Positions 18,017 through 26,281 of a stretch of 64,000 nt of DNA are shown one piece after another; the first letter of the stretch is position 1; the number at the start of each line of letters is the position of its first letter. The notes beneath the pieces were generated by a model. It did no database searches. It saw only the letters and a program-made list of their open reading frames with translations, and had not been told where the DNA came from. This DNA comes from RBG-16-66-20 sp036560705 (GTDB lineage Bacteria > Pseudomonadota > Gammaproteobacteria > Burkholderiales > SG8-39): contig DATBQR010000058.1 of the NCBI GenBank assembly GCA_036560705.1, positions 62,001 to 126,000 on the forward strand. The letters run 5' to 3'. The position numbers and the translations under genes are program-made.

Positions 18017-19129
18017 TCAGGTCTGGACCAGCCTGCGGTGACTGTGGACGCTCATGAGGATGCCGATGCCGATGAACAGCGTGAGCAGCGCCGAACCGCC
18101 GTAGGAAACGAAGGGCAGCGGCACGCCGACCACGGGAAGGATTCCCGAAACCATGCCCATGTTGACGAAGGCATAGGTGAAGAACATCAGCGTGATGGTC
18201 GCGGCGAGCAGGCGCGCGAAGAAGGTGGCGGCATTGGCCGCGATCATCAGCCCGCGCGCGACCAGCAGCATGTACAGCGTCATCAGCAACACGTTGCCGA
18301 TCAGGCCGAACTCTTCCGAGAACACCGCGAAGATGAAATCGGTGTGGCGCTCGGGAATGAACTCGAGGTGGGTCTGGGTGCCGTGCAGCCAGCCCTTGCC
18401 GGCGAGTCCGCCCGAGCCGACCGCGATGGTCGACTGGATGGTGTGGTAGCCGGCGCCCAGCGGATCCTGCGTCGGATCGATGAGCGTGAGGATGCGGCGC
18501 CGCTGGTAGTCGTGCAGCATGCCCCATAGCGGCGCGAGGCTCGCCAGGCCCAGCACGCCCAGCGTGGCGATCACTTTCCAGCCGATGCCGGCGAAGAAGA
18601 TGACGTAGGAGCCTGCCGCGGCCACCAGCACGGCGGTGCCGAGGTCGGGCTGGCGCGCGATCAGCAGCACCGGGATCGCCAGCATCAGCGCGGCCATGCC
18701 GAAGTCGCGCATGCGCAGCGTCGCCTCGTTCTTGTGGAAGTACCAGGCGAGCATCAGCGGCAGCGCGAGCTTCATCATCTCCGAGGGCTGGAAGCGCGTG
18801 ACGCCGATGTGCAGCCAGCGGCGCGCGCCGTTGACGATGTCGCCGGCGAGCGCCACGGCGATCAGCAACGAGACGCCGAGCACGTAGGCCGGCACGGCGA
18901 AGCGCATCAGCGTCTGCGGCGGGATGCGCGCGACGATCCACATCGCCACGAACGCGACCGAAAGGTTGGCGAGCTGCGCCGTGACGCGCGCCGGCTGCTC
19001 GTAGCTCGCCGAGAACAGCGTCGCCAGGCCGAGCGTCACCAGGCAGAGGGTGATGGCCAGCAGCGGACCGTCGATGCCTTCAGAGAGGCGCGCGGCAATC
19101 CGGCGCGGCGAATACTGGGCGAGATCCAT
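18017..19129 (-). CDS. rodA: Peptidoglycan glycosyltransferase RodA
   Basis: A 370-residue SEDS-family polytopic protein that polymerises glycan strands with PBP2 during cell elongation. Family motifs are visible: RWLHIGVTRFQPSEMMKLAL, LIARQPDLGTAVLV, and near the end GVPLPFVSYGGSALLT. The ATG shares one base with the mrdA stop, so the pair is translationally coupled. It is the last gene of the leftward rod-shape operon. Confidence 0.96.
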   Translation of the reverse strand: MDLAQYSPRRIAARLSEGIDGPLLAITLCLVTLGLATLFSASYEQPARVTAQLANLSVAFVAMWIVARIPPQTLMRFAVPAYVLGVSLLIAVALAGDIVNGARRWLHIGVTRFQPSEMMKLALPLMLAWYFHKNEATLRMRDFGMAALMLAIPVLLIARQPDLGTAVLVAAAGSYVIFFAGIGWKVIATLGVLGLASLAPLWGMLHDYQRRRILTLIDPTQDPLGAGYHTIQSTIAVGSGGLAGKGWLHGTQTHLEFIPERHTDFIFAVFSEEFGLIGNVLLMTLYMLLVARGLMIAANAATFFARLLAATITLMFFTYAFVNMGMVSGILPVVGVPLPFVSYGGSALLTLFIGIGILMSVHSHRRLVQT

Positions 19130-21048
19130 CAGTCGCCATCCTCCTCGTCTTCCGCCGCCGCGCCGGGCTTGGGCGCTCCCGGCGCATCTCCTTCCGGCAT
19201 TTTGCCGAGCAGATAGTAGTCGAGGACGACGCGCGCGATCGGCGCCGCGGTGCGCGCGCCGAAGCCGCCGTTCTCGACGATCACCATCAGCGCGATCTTG
19301 GGGCTCTCGACCGGCGCGAAGACGATGAACAGCGAGTGGTCGCGGTGGCGCTCGGTGACTTTCTTCTCGTCGTACTTCTCGCCCTGCTTCATGCCGATCA
19401 CCTGGGCGGTGCCGGTCTTGCCGCCGCTGGTGTACTGCGCGCTGGCGAAAGCGCGCGCGCCGGTGCCTTCCCTGTTCACCCCGGCCATGGCGCGCTTGAC
19501 GAACTCGACGTTTTCGGCCTTCAGCGGAATCCGTTTTACCAGCACGGGCTCGATGTGGCGCCGCTCGCCGGTGTGCAGGTTGTCGATCGCCGAGACCAGG
19601 TGCGGCCGGTACATGTCGCCGTTGGCCGCCAGCGTCGCCAGCGCGACGGCGAGCTGGATCGGCGTGTACGCGTTGTAGCCCTGGCCGATGCCGATCGAGA
19701 TGGTCTCGCCTGCGTACCACTTCTTCTGTTCGGGCCTGCTGAAGCGCCTCTGCTTCCATTCGGGCGAGGGCAGCACGCCGGCCGATTCGCCCTCCAGGTC
19801 GATGCCGCTTTTCGAGCCGAAGCCGAACTTGCCCATGAAGCCGGCGATGGCGTCGATGCCCATGTCGTTGGCGAGCTGGTAGTAGAAGGTGTCCGAGGAC
19901 ACCACGATCGACTTGTAGAGGTCGACGTGGCCGTTGCCGCCCGGCTTGGAATCGCGGAAGCGCCGGCCGCCGAACTCGAAATAGCCCGGGTCGTTGATCG
20001 CGCTCTTCGGCGTGCGCTTGCCCGATTCCAGCGCGGCCAGCGCCATGTAGGGCTTGAAAGTGGAGCCGGGCGGATAGACGCCGGCGATGGCGCGGTCGTT
20101 GAGCGGCCGGTCGGGCGAATTGTTCAGCTCCGCCCAGCTTTGCGGGTCGATGCCGTCGACGAAGAGGTTCGGGTCGAAGCCCGGCTTGGAAACGAAGGCG
20201 AGCACGCCGCCGGTCGACGGCTCGATCGCCACCAGCGCGCCGCGGCGCTCGCCGAAGGCGGCCTCGGCGACTTCCTGCAGCTTGACGTCCAGCGTCAGCG
20301 TGACGTTGTTGCCGGACTGGGCGGGGGTGCGCGCGAGCGTGCGGATGCCCCGGCCGGCGGCGTCGATCTCCACCTGCTCGAAACCGGTGGTGCCGTGCAG
20401 CTCCTGCTGGTAGCTCGCCTCCAGGCCGGTCTTGCCGATGAAATCGGTGCCGCGGTAATTGGCTTCGACGCCGAGGTCCTCGAGCTTGTCCTGGTCGGCC
20501 TGGTTGATGCGCCCGATGTAGCCGATGACGTGCGCGGCGAGATCGCCGTGCGGATACTGGCGGAACAGGCGCGCCTTGATCTCGACGCCGGGGAAGCGGT
20601 AGCGGTTGGCCGCGAAGCGCGCCACTTCCTCGTCCGTCAGGCGGGTGCGGATCGGCAGGCTCTCTGCGTTGCGCGTCTCGGCGAACAACTTGCGGAAGCG
20701 GCTGCGGTCCTTCGGCTGCACGTCGATCAGCTCGCCGAGCTCCTGGATGGTGCGCTCGAGGTCCGCCACCTTCGCCGGGAAAATCTCCAGCGTGTAGGCG
20801 GAATAGTTGCGCGCCAGCACGACGCCGTTGCGGTCCAGGATGAGGCCGCGGTTGGGCGCGATCGGCACGATCGAGATGCGGTTGTCCTCGGCCTTGGCGG
20901 CGTAGGTGTCGTGCTGCACCACCTGCAGCTGGAAAAAGCGCAGGAACAGCAGCGCGAACGCCGCCAGCACGGCGAAGCCGGCGAAGCCGATGCGCAGCTG
21001 GAAGAAGTACAGCTCGCGCTCGTGGTTCTTTAGTTCTCCTAGACGCAT
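19129..21048 (-). CDS. mrdA: Penicillin-binding protein 2 (elongasome transpeptidase)
   Basis: A 639-residue class B PBP. One N-terminal membrane anchor lies at about 20-42, followed by the pedestal domain and then the transpeptidase domain. Active-site motifs are SxxK as Ser329-TFK332, SSD at 384-386 and KTGT at 544-547. PBP2 cross-links new peptidoglycan together with RodA. The C-terminus carries an acidic, low-complexity tail. The junction to mreD upstream contains a dispersed 51-nt GC-rich repeat. Confidence 0.96.
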   Translation of the reverse strand: MRLGELKNHERELYFFQLRIGFAGFAVLAAFALLFLRFFQLQVVQHDTYAAKAEDNRISIVPIAPNRGLILDRNGVVLARNYSAYTLEIFPAKVADLERTIQELGELIDVQPKDRSRFRKLFAETRNAESLPIRTRLTDEEVARFAANRYRFPGVEIKARLFRQYPHGDLAAHVIGYIGRINQADQDKLEDLGVEANYRGTDFIGKTGLEASYQQELHGTTGFEQVEIDAAGRGIRTLARTPAQSGNNVTLTLDVKLQEVAEAAFGERRGALVAIEPSTGGVLAFVSKPGFDPNLFVDGIDPQSWAELNNSPDRPLNDRAIAGVYPPGSTFKPYMALAALESGKRTPKSAINDPGYFEFGGRRFRDSKPGGNGHVDLYKSIVVSSDTFYYQLANDMGIDAIAGFMGKFGFGSKSGIDLEGESAGVLPSPEWKQRRFSRPEQKKWYAGETISIGIGQGYNAYTPIQLAVALATLAANGDMYRPHLVSAIDNLHTGERRHIEPVLVKRIPLKAENVEFVKRAMAGVNREGTGARAFASAQYTSGGKTGTAQVIGMKQGEKYDEKKVTERHRDHSLFIVFAPVESPKIALMVIVENGGFGARTAAPIARVVLDYYLLGKMPEGDAPGAPKPGAAAEDEEDGD

Positions 21049-21057
21049 GATGTACGC

Positions 21058-21108
21058 GCGGGGGGATTTGAAGGGGGGCGGAAACGTTTCGTTGGAGCCC
21101 CCCTTTCA
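21058..21108. repeat. Dispersed 51-nt GC-rich repeat, copy A (mreD-mrdA junction)
   Basis: This 51-base element matches 51776-51826 at 43 of 51 positions without gaps. It consists of GCGGGGGG, a short spacer, GAAGGGGGGC, a centre containing the palindrome GAAACGTTTC, and GCCCCCCTTTCA. The second and third blocks can pair into a strong hairpin. It lies between the mreD stop and the mrdA start, and behaves like a REP-type intergenic unit. Confidence 0.75.
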
Positions 21109-21109
21109 G

Positions 21110-21634
21110 TCATATCGCCCTGGTCTCGTCGACATCGGTGGGCATGCGCTGCGGCAGCAGCAGCAGCACGCTCACCAGCGGCCAGAGCGCGGCGCCGACA
21201 AGCGGCCCCACGGCGATCGCCCAGCCGGGAAACTCGGCGCCGGCCGCAAGGCGCACCAGCGCCTCGATCGCCTGCGCGAACAGCAGCAACGCGGCGACGT
21301 GCAGCGCCTGTCCCCACAGCGGAAACCACAGGATGCGGCGCGAGAGCGTGATGGCGGCGAAGGCGAGCAGCGAATAGGCGAGCGCGTGCTCGCCCATCAG
21401 CACGCCGTTGCCGACGTCGATCAGCAGGCCCAGCAGCCAGCCGGCGCCCAGGCCCACCAGCCGCGGCTGCCGCACGCACCAGAAGGCGAGCGCGAGCGCC
21501 ACGAAATCGGGCGCCAGCGCGACGTTCTTCCACGGCAGGAAGTCGAGCAGCAGCGCCACCGCGAGCGAGCCGAGGATGGTGCCGGCGCGCACCGGCAGCA
21601 GGATCGCCTGCGAGGAGGGGTTACTGAGTTGCAT
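21110..21634 (-). CDS. mreD: Rod shape-determining protein MreD
   Basis: A 174-residue integral membrane protein with about five hydrophobic segments, containing the family motif GLLIDVGNGVLMGEHAL. MreD is part of the elongasome. Two ATGs lie six bases apart (21640 and 21634). The second is preferred because AAGG is six bases upstream of it, whereas the first directly abuts that ribosome site. Both starts lie inside the end of mreC, so the genes overlap and are probably coupled. Confidence 0.9.
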   Translation of the reverse strand: MQLSNPSSQAILLPVRAGTILGSLAVALLLDFLPWKNVALAPDFVALALAFWCVRQPRLVGLGAGWLLGLLIDVGNGVLMGEHALAYSLLAFAAITLSRRILWFPLWGQALHVAALLLFAQAIEALVRLAAGAEFPGWAIAVGPLVGAALWPLVSVLLLLPQRMPTDVDETRAI

Positions 21635-22550
21635 CGGCATCCTTGCGGCGTGCCTTGCGGATCCTGCCGGGGCGCTTGTCGCGCTCGGGACTGGCCTCCT
21701 CGGGGTAGGCGAGCCGCTTCGCCTCGCTGCCAAGCACCAGCACGTAGCTGCCGCTCTCGACGCCAGCAGCGGGCTGGCAGACGATGCGCGCGAACGCATA
21801 GGCGGCATCGCGCTCGATGCGCGCCACGGTGGCCACCGGCAGGCCGGGCGGATAGGTGCCGTCGATTCCCGAGGTGACCAGCTTGTCGCCGTTCTGGATC
21901 TCGGCGTTTGCCGCCATGAACCGCAGCTCCAGCATGCCGCTCGAACCCGCGCCGAAAGCCACCGCGCGCAGGCCGTTGCGCACCACCTGCACCGGGATCG
22001 CCTGTTCCTTGTCGGTGAGCAGGGTGACTTCCGACGACAGCGTGTGCGCCCGCGTCACCTGGCCGATCACGCCGTTCTCGTCGACGACCGGCGAGCCCGG
22101 GCTGACGCCGGCCTGGCTGCCCTTGTCGATCACCACCTTGCGCGAATACGGATCGCGGCCGTTGTAGAGGATTTCGGCGGGCGTCGCCTTGAGCGGCAGG
22201 CGTTCCTCGGCGCCGATCAGGCGGCGCAGCCGGGCGGTCTCGGCCTGCGCCGCCTCAAAGCGTTGCGCGGCCTGCGAAGCGTTCAGCAGCTTCGCGCGCA
22301 GCTCGGTGTTCTCGTCGCGCAGCTGCGACTGGCTGGCGAAGTAGCCCGCGATGCGCTCGCCGAGCGCCGCCGGCATGGTGGCGAGCGTCTGCAGCGGGTA
22401 GACCGCGAGGGCGAGCACGCTCCTCAGCCCCTCGGTGTAGTGGAAGCGCGCATCCAGGACCAGCAGCGCGAGTGAAAGGGAAGCGAAAAACGCGAGGCGT
22501 ACGAGCGGCGCGGGGCCGCGGTTGAAAAACGGCGGGGGAGTGTGCTCCAT
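21621..22550 (-). CDS. mreC: Cell shape-determining protein MreC
   Basis: A 309-residue periplasmic elongasome scaffold. It has one N-terminal membrane segment (about 16-36), a coiled coil (about 68-110, SQLRDENTELRAKLLNASQ), and then the two beta-barrel domains with GDKLVTSGIDGTYPPGLPV. The C-terminus is a basic tail rich in Arg/Lys, and it overlaps the start of mreD. mreB lies upstream across a gap of 46 bases that contains a GC-rich hairpin. Confidence 0.95.
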   Translation of the reverse strand: MEHTPPPFFNRGPAPLVRLAFFASLSLALLVLDARFHYTEGLRSVLALAVYPLQTLATMPAALGERIAGYFASQSQLRDENTELRAKLLNASQAAQRFEAAQAETARLRRLIGAEERLPLKATPAEILYNGRDPYSRKVVIDKGSQAGVSPGSPVVDENGVIGQVTRAHTLSSEVTLLTDKEQAIPVQVVRNGLRAVAFGAGSSGMLELRFMAANAEIQNGDKLVTSGIDGTYPPGLPVATVARIERDAAYAFARIVCQPAAGVESGSYVLVLGSEAKRLAYPEEASPERDKRPGRIRKARRKDADATQ

Positions 22551-22565
22551 CCCTATGGAGGGGAT

Positions 22566-22592
22566 CTGCGGGGGGTGCCAGCCCCCGCCCCG
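22566..22592. repeat. GC-rich inverted repeat in the mreB-mreC gap
   Basis: GCGGGGG and CCCCCGC flank a short loop of about 6-7 bases in the gap between the mreB stop and the mreC start. The hairpin shares the GCGGGGGG block with the two 51-nt repeats of this window but not their centre, so it is listed separately. No T run follows on either strand, so it is not a typical terminator. Confidence 0.5.
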
Positions 22593-22596
22593 TCAC

Positions 22597-23640
22597 TCAC
22601 TCATTCGTGAAGATCGCCCCGAAGTGCTCCATCTGCTCGAGCGCCTTGCCCGAGCCGCGCACCACGCAGGTGAGCGGGTCGTCGGCGACGATCACCGGCA
22701 GCCCGGTTTCCTCCATCAGGAGGCGATCGAGGTCGCGCAGCAGCGCGCCGCCGCCGGTGAGCACCATGCCTTTCTCGGCGATGTCTGCGCCGAGCTCGGG
22801 CGGGGTTTGTTCCAGCGCGCTCTTCACCGCGCTGACGATCTGGTTGAGCGGCTCGGTGAGCGCTTCCAGGATTTCGTTCGAAGAGATGGTGAAGCTGCGC
22901 GGGATTCCCTCGGCGAGGTTGCGCCCCTTCACTTCCATCTCGCGCACTTCGCTGCCGGGGAACGCCGAGCCGATGGTTTTCTTCACCGTCTCGGCGGTGG
23001 TCTCGCCGATCAGCATGCCGTAGTTGCGGCGGATGTAGTTGATGATCGCTTCGTCGAACTTGTCGCCGCCGACGCGCACCGAACCCTTGTGCACCGCGCC
23101 GCCCAGCGAGATGACGCCCACTTCCGTGGTGCCGCCGCCGACGTCCACCACCATCGAGCCGGTCGCTTCCGCCACCGGAAGATCCGCGCCGATCGCCGCC
23201 GCCATCGGCTCCTCGATGAGGAACACCTGCCCCGCGCCCGCGCCGATCGCGCTCTCGCGGATCGCGCGCCGCTCGACCTGCGTCGAGCCGCAGGGCACGC
23301 AGATGATGATGCGCGGGCTCGGCGAGAAGAGCTTGTTGTCGTGGACTTTCTTGATGAAGAACTTCAGCATCTGCTCGGTGACGGTGAAGTTGGCGATCAC
23401 GCCGTCCTTCATCGGCCGGATCGCCACGATGTTGCCGGGCGTCTTGCCGAGCATCATCTTCGCGTCCTTGCCGACGGCCTGGATCGATTTCTTGCCGTTC
23501 GGGCCGCTGTCTTCGCGGATCGCCACCACCGACGGCTCATCCAGCACGATGCCTTTGCCGCGCACGTAGATCAGCGTGTTGGCGGTGCCCAAGTCGATCG
23601 CGAGGTCGTTGGAGAAGTAGCTGCGCAGGAATCCGAACAT
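22597..23640 (-). CDS. mreB: Rod shape-determining actin homologue MreB
   Basis: A 347-residue bacterial actin. Phosphate-1 loop: DLGTANTLIYVRGKGIV near the N-terminus. Phosphate-2 loop: VVDVGGGTTEVGVISLGG. Adenosine loop: VLTGGGALLRDLDRLL. It forms membrane-bound filaments that organise PBP2-RodA. It is the first gene of the leftward mreBCD-mrdA-rodA operon and diverges from gatC across 127 bases, where its promoter should lie. Confidence 0.98.
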   Translation of the reverse strand: MFGFLRSYFSNDLAIDLGTANTLIYVRGKGIVLDEPSVVAIREDSGPNGKKSIQAVGKDAKMMLGKTPGNIVAIRPMKDGVIANFTVTEQMLKFFIKKVHDNKLFSPSPRIIICVPCGSTQVERRAIRESAIGAGAGQVFLIEEPMAAAIGADLPVAEATGSMVVDVGGGTTEVGVISLGGAVHKGSVRVGGDKFDEAIINYIRRNYGMLIGETTAETVKKTIGSAFPGSEVREMEVKGRNLAEGIPRSFTISSNEILEALTEPLNQIVSAVKSALEQTPPELGADIAEKGMVLTGGGALLRDLDRLLMEETGLPVIVADDPLTCVVRGSGKALEQMEHFGAIFTNE

Positions 23641-23749
23641 GTTCGTGGCCGACCCTTTCCCGTGAACCCGTGATCCGGAAAAACACCGTAATTTGCCTTA
23701 ACTTCCCGCGCTAAGGCTGCGTCCCGGAACCGATTATTCCAGTGGCGGC

Positions 23750-23755
23750 TATGAT
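23750..23755 (+). promoter_or_regulatory. Possible -10 box just upstream of gatC
   Basis: TATGAT lies 12 bases before the gatC ATG, and there is no Shine-Dalgarno sequence between them (only a T-rich stretch). If used, transcription would start within a few bases of the ATG, giving a nearly leaderless mRNA. No good -35 box is visible at 16-18 bases upstream. Confidence 0.35.
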
Positions 23756-23767
23756 ACTCTTTTTTGC

Positions 23768-24067
23768 ATGTCGCTCACTGCAGACCAGCTCCAGCGCATC
23801 GCGCTGCTCGCCCGTATCGAGGTCAGGCTGGAGGAGGCGCCGGGGGTGACCGACCGGCTCAACCAGGTGCTCGGCCTGATCGACCAGTTGCAGGCCGTGG
23901 ATACCCGCGGCATCGAGCCCATGTCGCATGCCCTGGACGCCCAGCTCGCCGTGCGGCAGCGCCTGCGGCCGGACGCCGTCACCGAACCCGACCGGCGCGG
24001 CGCCTACCAGGCGGTCGCCCCGGCGGTGGAGGAGGGGCTGTATCTGGTGCCGAAAGTGATCGAATAG
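23768..24067 (+). CDS. gatC: Asp-tRNA(Asn)/Glu-tRNA(Gln) amidotransferase subunit C
   Basis: A 99-residue GatC subunit with the usual start SLTADQLQRIALLARIEV and the C-terminal LRPDAVTEPDRRGAYQAVAP...LYLVPKVIE. GatC wraps around GatA and GatB in the complex that amidates mischarged Asp-tRNA(Asn) or Glu-tRNA(Gln). The gatA GTG abuts its stop. No ribosome site is visible before the ATG. Confidence 0.95.
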   Translation: MSLTADQLQRIALLARIEVRLEEAPGVTDRLNQVLGLIDQLQAVDTRGIEPMSHALDAQLAVRQRLRPDAVTEPDRRGAYQAVAPAVEEGLYLVPKVIE

Positions 24068-25540
24068 GTGATCAATTCCACGGTATCCGAGCTGTCGGCC
24101 GCCCTCGCCGCCAGGAAGATTTCATCGGTCGAGTTGACGCGCCTCTTCCTCGACCGGATCAAGGGGCTCAACGGCAGGCTGAACGCCTTCATCACGGTGG
24201 ACGAAGAGATCAGCCTGGCGCAGGCCCGTGTCGCCGACGAGCGACGCGCCGGCAGGGGAAACGCGGGAGAGGCCGGGCCGCTCACCGGCATCCCGGTGGC
24301 GCACAAGGACATCTTCTGTACCAGGGGCATCCGCACCACCTGCGGCTCGCGCATGCTGGCCGACTTTGCCAGCCCCTACGACGCCCATGTGATCGAGCGC
24401 TTCAATGCCGCCGGCGCGGTGCTGCTCGGCAAGACCAACATGGACGAATTCGCCATGGGCTCGTCCAACGAAACCTCGCATTTCGGGCCGGTGCGCAATC
24501 CTTGGGATACCGGGCGGGTGCCCGGGGGGTCCTCGGGCGGCTCGGCGGCGGCAGTGGCGGCGCGCATGGCCCCGGCGGCGACCGGCACCGACACCGGCGG
24601 CTCGATCCGGCAGCCGGCGGCGTTGAGCGGCGTCTCGGGCCTGAAGCCCACCTACGGCGTGGTGTCGCGCTACGGCATGATCGCCTTCGCCTCGTCGCTC
24701 GACCAGGGCGGGCCGCTGGGCAAGAGCGCCGCGGACCTGGCGCTGCTGATGAACGCCATGGCCGGGTTCGATGCGCGCGACTCGACCAGCCTGGAGCGCC
24801 CGGCGGAGGACTATGGCCGCGACCTGAACCTCGATCTTGCGGGGCTGCGCATCGGGCTGCCCAGGGAATATTTTGCCGATGGCGTGGATGCGGACGTGCT
24901 CGCCCGGGTGCGCGAGGCCGTGCGCTGGTTCGAGTCGCAGGGGGCGAAAACGGTCGAAGTCACGCTGCCCAACACCGCGCTCGCGGTGCCGGTCTACTAC
25001 GTGATCGCGCCGGCCGAGGCCTCGTCCAACCTTTCGCGTTTCGACGGCGTGCGTTACGGGCATCGCGCGAAGGAATATTCGGACCTGAACGACATGTACC
25101 GGCGCAGCCGCGCCGAAGGTTTCGGCGCGGAGGTCAAGCGGCGCATCCTGATCGGCACCTACGTGCTGTCGCACGGCTATTACGACGCCTATTACCTGCA
25201 GGCGCAGAAGGTGCGGCGCTTGATCGCGAAGGATTTCACCGAGGCCTTCGCGCGCTGCGACCTGATCATGGGACCGACCGCCCCCTCGACCGCGTTCGCG
25301 CTCGGCGCCAAGTCGGAGGATCCGGTGCAGATGTACCTGAACGACATTTTCACCATCCCCGCGCCGCTCGCCGGGCTGCCCGGGCTGTCGATCCCCTGCG
25401 GGTTCGACGGCAAGGGATTGCCCGTCGGCCTGCAGATCATGGGCAATTATTTCGCCGAGGCGAAGATGCTCGGCGCCGCCCACCGCTACCAGCAGGCCAC
25501 CGACTGGCACTTGCGCGCGCCGAAGGAAGCGCCGCTATGA
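24068..25540 (+). CDS. gatA: Asp-tRNA(Asn)/Glu-tRNA(Gln) amidotransferase subunit A
   Basis: A 490-residue amidase-signature enzyme that releases ammonia from glutamine for the GatB active site. The Ser-cisSer-Lys triad is visible as Lys80 (VAHKDIF), Ser155 (GGSSGGSAAA) and Ser179 (TDTGGSIR). The length is normal for GatA. GTG start directly after the gatC stop; the TGA overlaps the ATG of the unknown exported protein that follows. Confidence 0.97.
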   Translation: MINSTVSELSAALAARKISSVELTRLFLDRIKGLNGRLNAFITVDEEISLAQARVADERRAGRGNAGEAGPLTGIPVAHKDIFCTRGIRTTCGSRMLADFASPYDAHVIERFNAAGAVLLGKTNMDEFAMGSSNETSHFGPVRNPWDTGRVPGGSSGGSAAAVAARMAPAATGTDTGGSIRQPAALSGVSGLKPTYGVVSRYGMIAFASSLDQGGPLGKSAADLALLMNAMAGFDARDSTSLERPAEDYGRDLNLDLAGLRIGLPREYFADGVDADVLARVREAVRWFESQGAKTVEVTLPNTALAVPVYYVIAPAEASSNLSRFDGVRYGHRAKEYSDLNDMYRRSRAEGFGAEVKRRILIGTYVLSHGYYDAYYLQAQKVRRLIAKDFTEAFARCDLIMGPTAPSTAFALGAKSEDPVQMYLNDIFTIPAPLAGLPGLSIPCGFDGKGLPVGLQIMGNYFAEAKMLGAAHRYQQATDWHLRAPKEAPL

Positions 25541-26265
25541 AATGGCTGGTATTTTTTCTCTGGGTATTTTCGTACCAGGCTTTTTCCCAGGAGACGACCG
25601 AGACGCGCGAACTGATCGGCAACCTCGGCGGGCGCGCGGCGCTGATCAACCTGTACGTCACCAGCCTGCCGGACGGCTCGGCGCGGCTGACCGGCGAGTA
25701 TCTCGTGCTGCCGACGCTGCAGCGGCGTTTTCTGGAAGGCGAGCGCAGCAAGCAGCTCGGCGTCACCTTTCTGAAGGAGGGCCCCTCGCCGATCCTCTAT
25801 GGGCGGCCGCCGGAGGCGACGCTGCAGGGCACGTACGCGGGCGGAGTGTTCAAGGGCACCCGCTATGGAGCCGCCGGCCAGGAGCGCGAGCGATTCGAAT
25901 TCAGCGAGAGTTTTGCCTCGATGGACGGCTACGCCGCGAATGTGCATTGTGAAACCACCGACGCGCGCTACGCCTCGACACTGGCCTACGCGGTAGAAAG
26001 CGGCAGGCTGAAAAGCATCGAGTGGCGCTCCACGGTGTCGCCGGGGGACCATCCCTGCGCCATTTCCGGGCTCGAGCAGCAGGCTTTCAGCGGCGGCCTG
26101 CGGTTTGCCGCCGGACACTGCAGCGTCACGCTGCGCGACCTGGGCGAATACGTGCGGGTGAGCGCCCAGGACTGCGCCGCGATGTGCGACGCGCAGGGAT
26201 ATCTCGAGCCGGTGCTGGTCGACCACAGAGGCGGCTGCCAGCTGTTGCGGCCGCAATCGAAGTAG
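25537..26265 (+). CDS. Uncharacterised exported protein between gatA and gatB
   Basis: I do not recognise this 242-residue protein. It begins with a short signal peptide (KWLVFFLWVFSYQAFSQ), so the mature form should be periplasmic. Four to five cysteines in the last 100 residues (VHCETTD, HPCAISG, GHCSVTL, QDCAAMCDAQG, GGCQLL) suggest disulfides. The ATG overlaps the gatA stop (ATGA) and gatB begins 16 bases after its stop, so it is co-transcribed with the amidotransferase genes although nothing suggests that it takes part in tRNA charging. Confidence 0.65.
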   Translation: MKWLVFFLWVFSYQAFSQETTETRELIGNLGGRAALINLYVTSLPDGSARLTGEYLVLPTLQRRFLEGERSKQLGVTFLKEGPSPILYGRPPEATLQGTYAGGVFKGTRYGAAGQERERFEFSESFASMDGYAANVHCETTDARYASTLAYAVESGRLKSIEWRSTVSPGDHPCAISGLEQQAFSGGLRFAAGHCSVTLRDLGEYVRVSAQDCAAMCDAQGYLEPVLVDHRGGCQLLRPQSK

Positions 26266-26281
26266 AGATGCGGATAGCGCC

